From: Caldilineaceae bacterium
Lineage (GTDB): Bacteria > Chloroflexota > Anaerolineae > Caldilineales > Caldilineaceae
Assembly (NCBI GenBank): GCA_026708085.1
Contig: JAPOVP010000033.1
Coordinates: forward strand, 1 to 64,000
Length of the DNA stretch: 64,000 nucleotides
Direction: 5' to 3'
The position numbers and the translations under genes were made by a program. This document shows positions 61,379 through 64,000 of the stretch, one piece after another. Below the pieces are notes generated by a model that saw only the letters and a list, made by a program, of their open reading frames with translations, did no database searches and was not told the origin of the DNA. Position 1 is the stretch's first letter; the number at the start of each line of letters is the position of its first letter.

Positions 61379-62209
61379 TCATAGCCGTTCCGGATCGAGC
61401 GCGCCGTCGCCGAAGATCAGCGAGTACTCGTGGTTGTGGGTGTCTACAGTTGCAGCATCCATGTAACAGACGCTGAAAGCGCGGCGGGCAACGGAGGTGC
61501 TGTTGACGCCGGAGCTGTGCGGCAGATAGTTGTGCAGCAGCACCGCTTCGCCGGCCTCCATTACGAGCGGGACCGTCTCGGCTTCCGCCACCAGGGCCTG
61601 GGCCTGGTCGTCGGTCATAAAGCCGGAGACATGAGAGGGGTTGATCAGAGTGTGATGGCGGCGGGGCGCGATATAGACGCAACCGTTGGCGAAGGTTGCC
61701 GGGTCGAGCGCGGTCCAGATGGTGATCAGGGGATCGCGGTCGAAAAAGGTCCAGCGATCCTGGTGCCAGACGAGGTGAGTACCGCCGACGGACTGCCCCG
61801 CTTGCCCGCCGCCGTTCGCGGGGTCGGCCGCGGGCTTGTTCATGAACATGGCGCGCATACAGGCGACCGGCGTGTCTGCGCCGTATACCATGCTGCAGAT
61901 GTGGCGGAAGAGCGGCTTCTGCATATAACGCAGGAAGAGCGGGTCGAACTCGAGGTCCTGGATTTTACGATAGTGCAGCGTGGCGCCTTTGTGCCCTTTT
62001 CCCCCAGGGCCAGGTGCATCGGTCTTGCCGGGGATGCGGTCCAGCTGCATCATCATGCGGCTGTAGTCGACCGGCGCGGTGCCGAGCATGATTTCGTCCA
62101 TGCGCTGCTGTATCGCCGCCAGTTCATCGCCGGTCAGACAGCGGCCCAGGCGCAGGTAGCCTTCCCGTTCAAATTCCTGCCACTGGGTGTGGCTTAGTTT
62201 TGCCAGCAT
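61379..62209 (-). CDS. Phytanoyl-CoA dioxygenase (PhyH) family protein 3
   Basis: A 276-residue oxygenase with His149 and Asp151 in VWHQDRWTFF and His231 in YLPHSSGVN as the iron triad, and ARRAFSVCY holding the 2-oxoglutarate Arg. FANGCVYIAPRRHH is the central motif. The start at 62209 has GGAG upstream; a longer frame begins 30 bases earlier without such support. Second gene of the operon, 68 bases after the DegT gene. Substrate is unknown; the neighbour aminotransferase suggests amino-sugar or natural-product chemistry. Confidence 0.88.
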   Translation of the reverse strand: MLAKLSHTQWQEFEREGYLRLGRCLTGDELAAIQQRMDEIMLGTAPVDYSRMMMQLDRIPGKTDAPGPGGKGHKGATLHYRKIQDLEFDPLFLRYMQKPLFRHICSMVYGADTPVACMRAMFMNKPAADPANGGGQAGQSVGGTHLVWHQDRWTFFDRDPLITIWTALDPATFANGCVYIAPRRHHTLINPSHVSGFMTDDQAQALVAEAETVPLVMEAGEAVLLHNYLPHSSGVNSTSVARRAFSVCYMDAATVDTHNHEYSLIFGDGALDPERL

Positions 62210-62277
62210 CGAAAATTTCTCCTGTCCTGTCGCGCGCATACGGCGCAGCGGTTGCGCTTGACCTTTGCGGCCGTACG

Positions 62278-63564
62278 CTAGTCGACCTGGTAGCCTTCGA
62301 GGTCACCGATATTGTCGACCACCTTGGTCACGGCGTCCAGAAACTGCTCCATCTGGTCGGGGCCGTTGGGGGCGGAGAGGTGCGGCTGCAGAAAGTTAAA
62401 CTCCTGGTCGACCAGTTTTTCGGTAACGGGCAGCGAGCCGATCGAGTAGTCGGCCTCGCCGGTGTAATGGGGGCACTGGAAGGGGCAGCCGTGCCCGTAC
62501 ACGTTCTTCTCCTGGAAGATGGCACGGTGGTGGATCGGCCCGGACGGCATCGGCTTGCCGCCGGGATGGAAGAGGAAGTTGGCGCTGTTGACGTAGGTGA
62601 GGGCGGTCACGCCTTCGGCATTTATCGCCTTGACGAAGACCTCCCTGGGCACGCCCAGCTCTTCCTCGTTGTAGAGGCTGGAATACATGTGGTAGACATG
62701 CTTGACCCCAGGCTCGACGTAGGGCGGCGAAATCCCCTTGACCTTGCTCAACTCCTGGGTGAGGAGATCGCAGTTGGCGATACGGGCGTCGTTGGCCTCC
62801 TCGAAGGTCTCCAGCGCCTCGTAGGCCACCGTCATGGCGTAGCGGTCGATGCGGTGGTTGTCGCCGTAACCGCCGGTCGACGCGTACTTGAGCAGTTCGG
62901 AGTTGGTGAGGATCTTGGACAGGGTCGAGGGATGCTGCCCGCCCAGCGCGCCGAGCTCGTAGTATTCACGGCTGTTGGTCGTCATGACCCCGCCGCTGGT
63001 GGCGGCGATCGGCTTGCCCGCAAAGCTGAAGCAAGTGATGTCGGCGATGCCGCCGACGATCTGGCCGTCGACATAGGCGCCGGTGGCCTGGGCGGAGTCT
63101 TCGATGAGGACGATATCGTGTTCGCGGGCGATGGCGAGCAGCTCTTTGAGGTAGGCGGGATGGCCGTAGAGGTCGACGGCGATGATGGCCTTGGTGCGGT
63201 GGGTGATCTTACGGCGCACGTCCTCCGGGTCGAGGGTGTATGTTTTGGGATCGACGTCGGCGAAAATCGGCACCGCGTTATTGTGCATGATGCAGCTTAC
63301 GCTGGCGATCCAGGTGAAGGAGGGGACGATGACCTCGTCACCGGGGCCGGCCTGGGCGGCCACGAGGGCGGAATTGAGGGCGACCTGGCCGGAGGAGACG
63401 GGCAGTGCGTATTCGACCTGCATCTTGGCGGCGAAGGCCTCGGAGAACTCGTCCCAGTCGGCGGCCTTGCCGCTTTCCCACATGGGTGAACGGTGGTGGC
63501 CGGCAGAAAGGGGCTCGGTGGTGACGGCCTTCTCGCCGCCGAGTAGGGCTAACTTGCTCATCAT
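62278..63564 (-). CDS. DegT/DnrJ/EryC1/StrS-family aminotransferase
   Basis: A 428-residue PLP enzyme. VSSGQVALNSALVAAQAGPGDEV with VPSFTW is the family N-terminal signature (given in two parts), EDSAQATGA supplies Asp156 and Gln159, and Lys184 in FSFAGKPIAATSGG binds PLP. The usual S-F-x-x-x-K is S-F-A-G-K, as in AHBA-synthase-like and some sugar aminotransferases. Family members transaminate keto-sugars or keto-cyclitols, or form AHBA. It leads the three-gene operon with two PhyH oxygenases. AGGAG lies five bases upstream. Confidence 0.88.
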   Translation of the reverse strand: MMSKLALLGGEKAVTTEPLSAGHHRSPMWESGKAADWDEFSEAFAAKMQVEYALPVSSGQVALNSALVAAQAGPGDEVIVPSFTWIASVSCIMHNNAVPIFADVDPKTYTLDPEDVRRKITHRTKAIIAVDLYGHPAYLKELLAIAREHDIVLIEDSAQATGAYVDGQIVGGIADITCFSFAGKPIAATSGGVMTTNSREYYELGALGGQHPSTLSKILTNSELLKYASTGGYGDNHRIDRYAMTVAYEALETFEEANDARIANCDLLTQELSKVKGISPPYVEPGVKHVYHMYSSLYNEEELGVPREVFVKAINAEGVTALTYVNSANFLFHPGGKPMPSGPIHHRAIFQEKNVYGHGCPFQCPHYTGEADYSIGSLPVTEKLVDQEFNFLQPHLSAPNGPDQMEQFLDAVTKVVDNIGDLEGYQVD

Positions 63565-64000
63565 GCAACTCCTGACTGAATTGGTGCGCGGCTCGCGGCG
63601 AGTAGGATCTGCTTTGTACTGTCCACGATACCACTACGATTGATTCAGGGTATGGCGAAACGATTTGAATGCTCAGACCTTTGCCCAGGCCCTAAAAATA
63701 GAGGGTGCAAAGGCGTTCGGTATTGGGTGGGCGTGCCGCCAATCATAGCATACAGGATTGGCAAGTCAACATCTGAAACGAACAGGCCCACAGACATATT
63801 TCTAGACATTGCATGCCATTCTTGTTATACTTGCCTGAATTCTCCCACGGGCACGCCGGATGGATATGCACGGCGCGGGCAGAGGCGGAATCTCCTTGCA
63901 GGCTGAAGCCGCGCAGACCGAACAGTGTGTGCCTGTACAGAGTAAGGGACATCTATAAGGTCCACAGCCATCTCATTGCTCGAAAAGGAGGACCGCTTCC
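63565..64000. other. Upstream region of the DegT operon
   Basis: The last 436 bases hold the DegT-operon promoter at 63742-63769 and no gene that I can support. Short open frames on both strands have no family resemblance. Confidence 0.5.
63742..63769 (-). promoter_or_regulatory. Sigma-70 promoter of the DegT-PhyH-PhyH operon
   Basis: On the minus strand TTGACT (63764-63769, five of six) is followed after 16 bases by TATGAT (63742-63747, five of six). The transcript would begin near 63735, leaving a leader of about 170 bases before the DegT ATG at 63564. Confidence 0.55.

Overview
The window looks like a high-GC bacterial chromosome segment from an uncultured, heterotrophic lineage. The best guess is Chloroflexota (Anaerolineae/Caldilineae-like). 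That is an inference from the gene families together: Opp/Dpp-type importers with Tat-lipoprotein binding proteins, many S9 peptidases, phytanoyl-CoA-dioxygenase-like oxygenases, sulfatases, an MGDG-synthase-like glycosyltransferase and an octaheme cytochrome. No rRNA or tRNA gene, CRISPR array or intact insertion sequence was recognised.

Layout. (1) 0-2.6 kb: a small defence/toxin-antitoxin island with an Mrr-type restriction endonuclease, a HicB antitoxin cut by an in-frame amber codon, a FitA/FitB-like pair with an operator-like palindrome, and an orphan ribbon-helix-helix antitoxin beside the wreck of a PIN toxin. (2) 2.6-9.1 kb: housekeeping and metabolic genes (glycolipid glycosyltransferase, purN, LLM flavin oxidoreductase, MFS transporter, coupled nitrilase-SDR pair). 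(3) 9.3-24 kb: two sulfatases and an esterase flank a seven-gene minus-strand operon, made of a complete Opp-type importer followed by two beta-propeller glycosidase-like proteins. (4) 24-30 kb: an iron-siderophore uptake set (binding protein, two FecCD permeases, ATPase, siderophore-interacting reductase), interrupted and bordered by IS5 and IS3 transposase debris. (5) 30-34 kb: a K+ channel with a second in-frame amber codon, then an octaheme c-type cytochrome with a polytopic membrane partner. (6) 34.8-39.2 kb: a second Opp-type importer without ATPase genes. (7) 39.6-59.3 kb: 14 consecutive minus-strand genes. The upstream half holds three S9 serine peptidases, a beta-lactamase-fold hydrolase, a LarA-like racemase and a GSA-aminomutase-like enzyme. 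The downstream half holds a complete Dpp-type importer, an IolG-like dehydrogenase, a glycosidase-like propeller protein and a PhyH oxygenase. (8) 59.3-64 kb: a chimeric gene scar, a degenerate nucleotidyltransferase and a DegT-PhyH-PhyH operon.

How the parts fit. Three importer loci supply oligomeric substrates, and two of them are physically tied to cytosolic propeller glycosidase-like proteins, so oligosaccharides are as likely as peptides for those. The importers of loci 1 and 2 share an extracytoplasmic insertion in the DppC-type permease, related Tat-lipoprotein binding proteins, and a strong stem-loop between the binding-protein and permease genes built from the same GAGTGAG heptads. 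The 20-kb cluster is the best candidate for an uncharacterised catabolic system, because it pairs peptide-bond hydrolysis and racemase chemistry with uptake and sugar or polyol oxidation. The most concrete sequence anomalies are the two in-frame amber codons, the paired stem-loops, and the mocA/phyH fusion scar at 59.5-59.8 kb.
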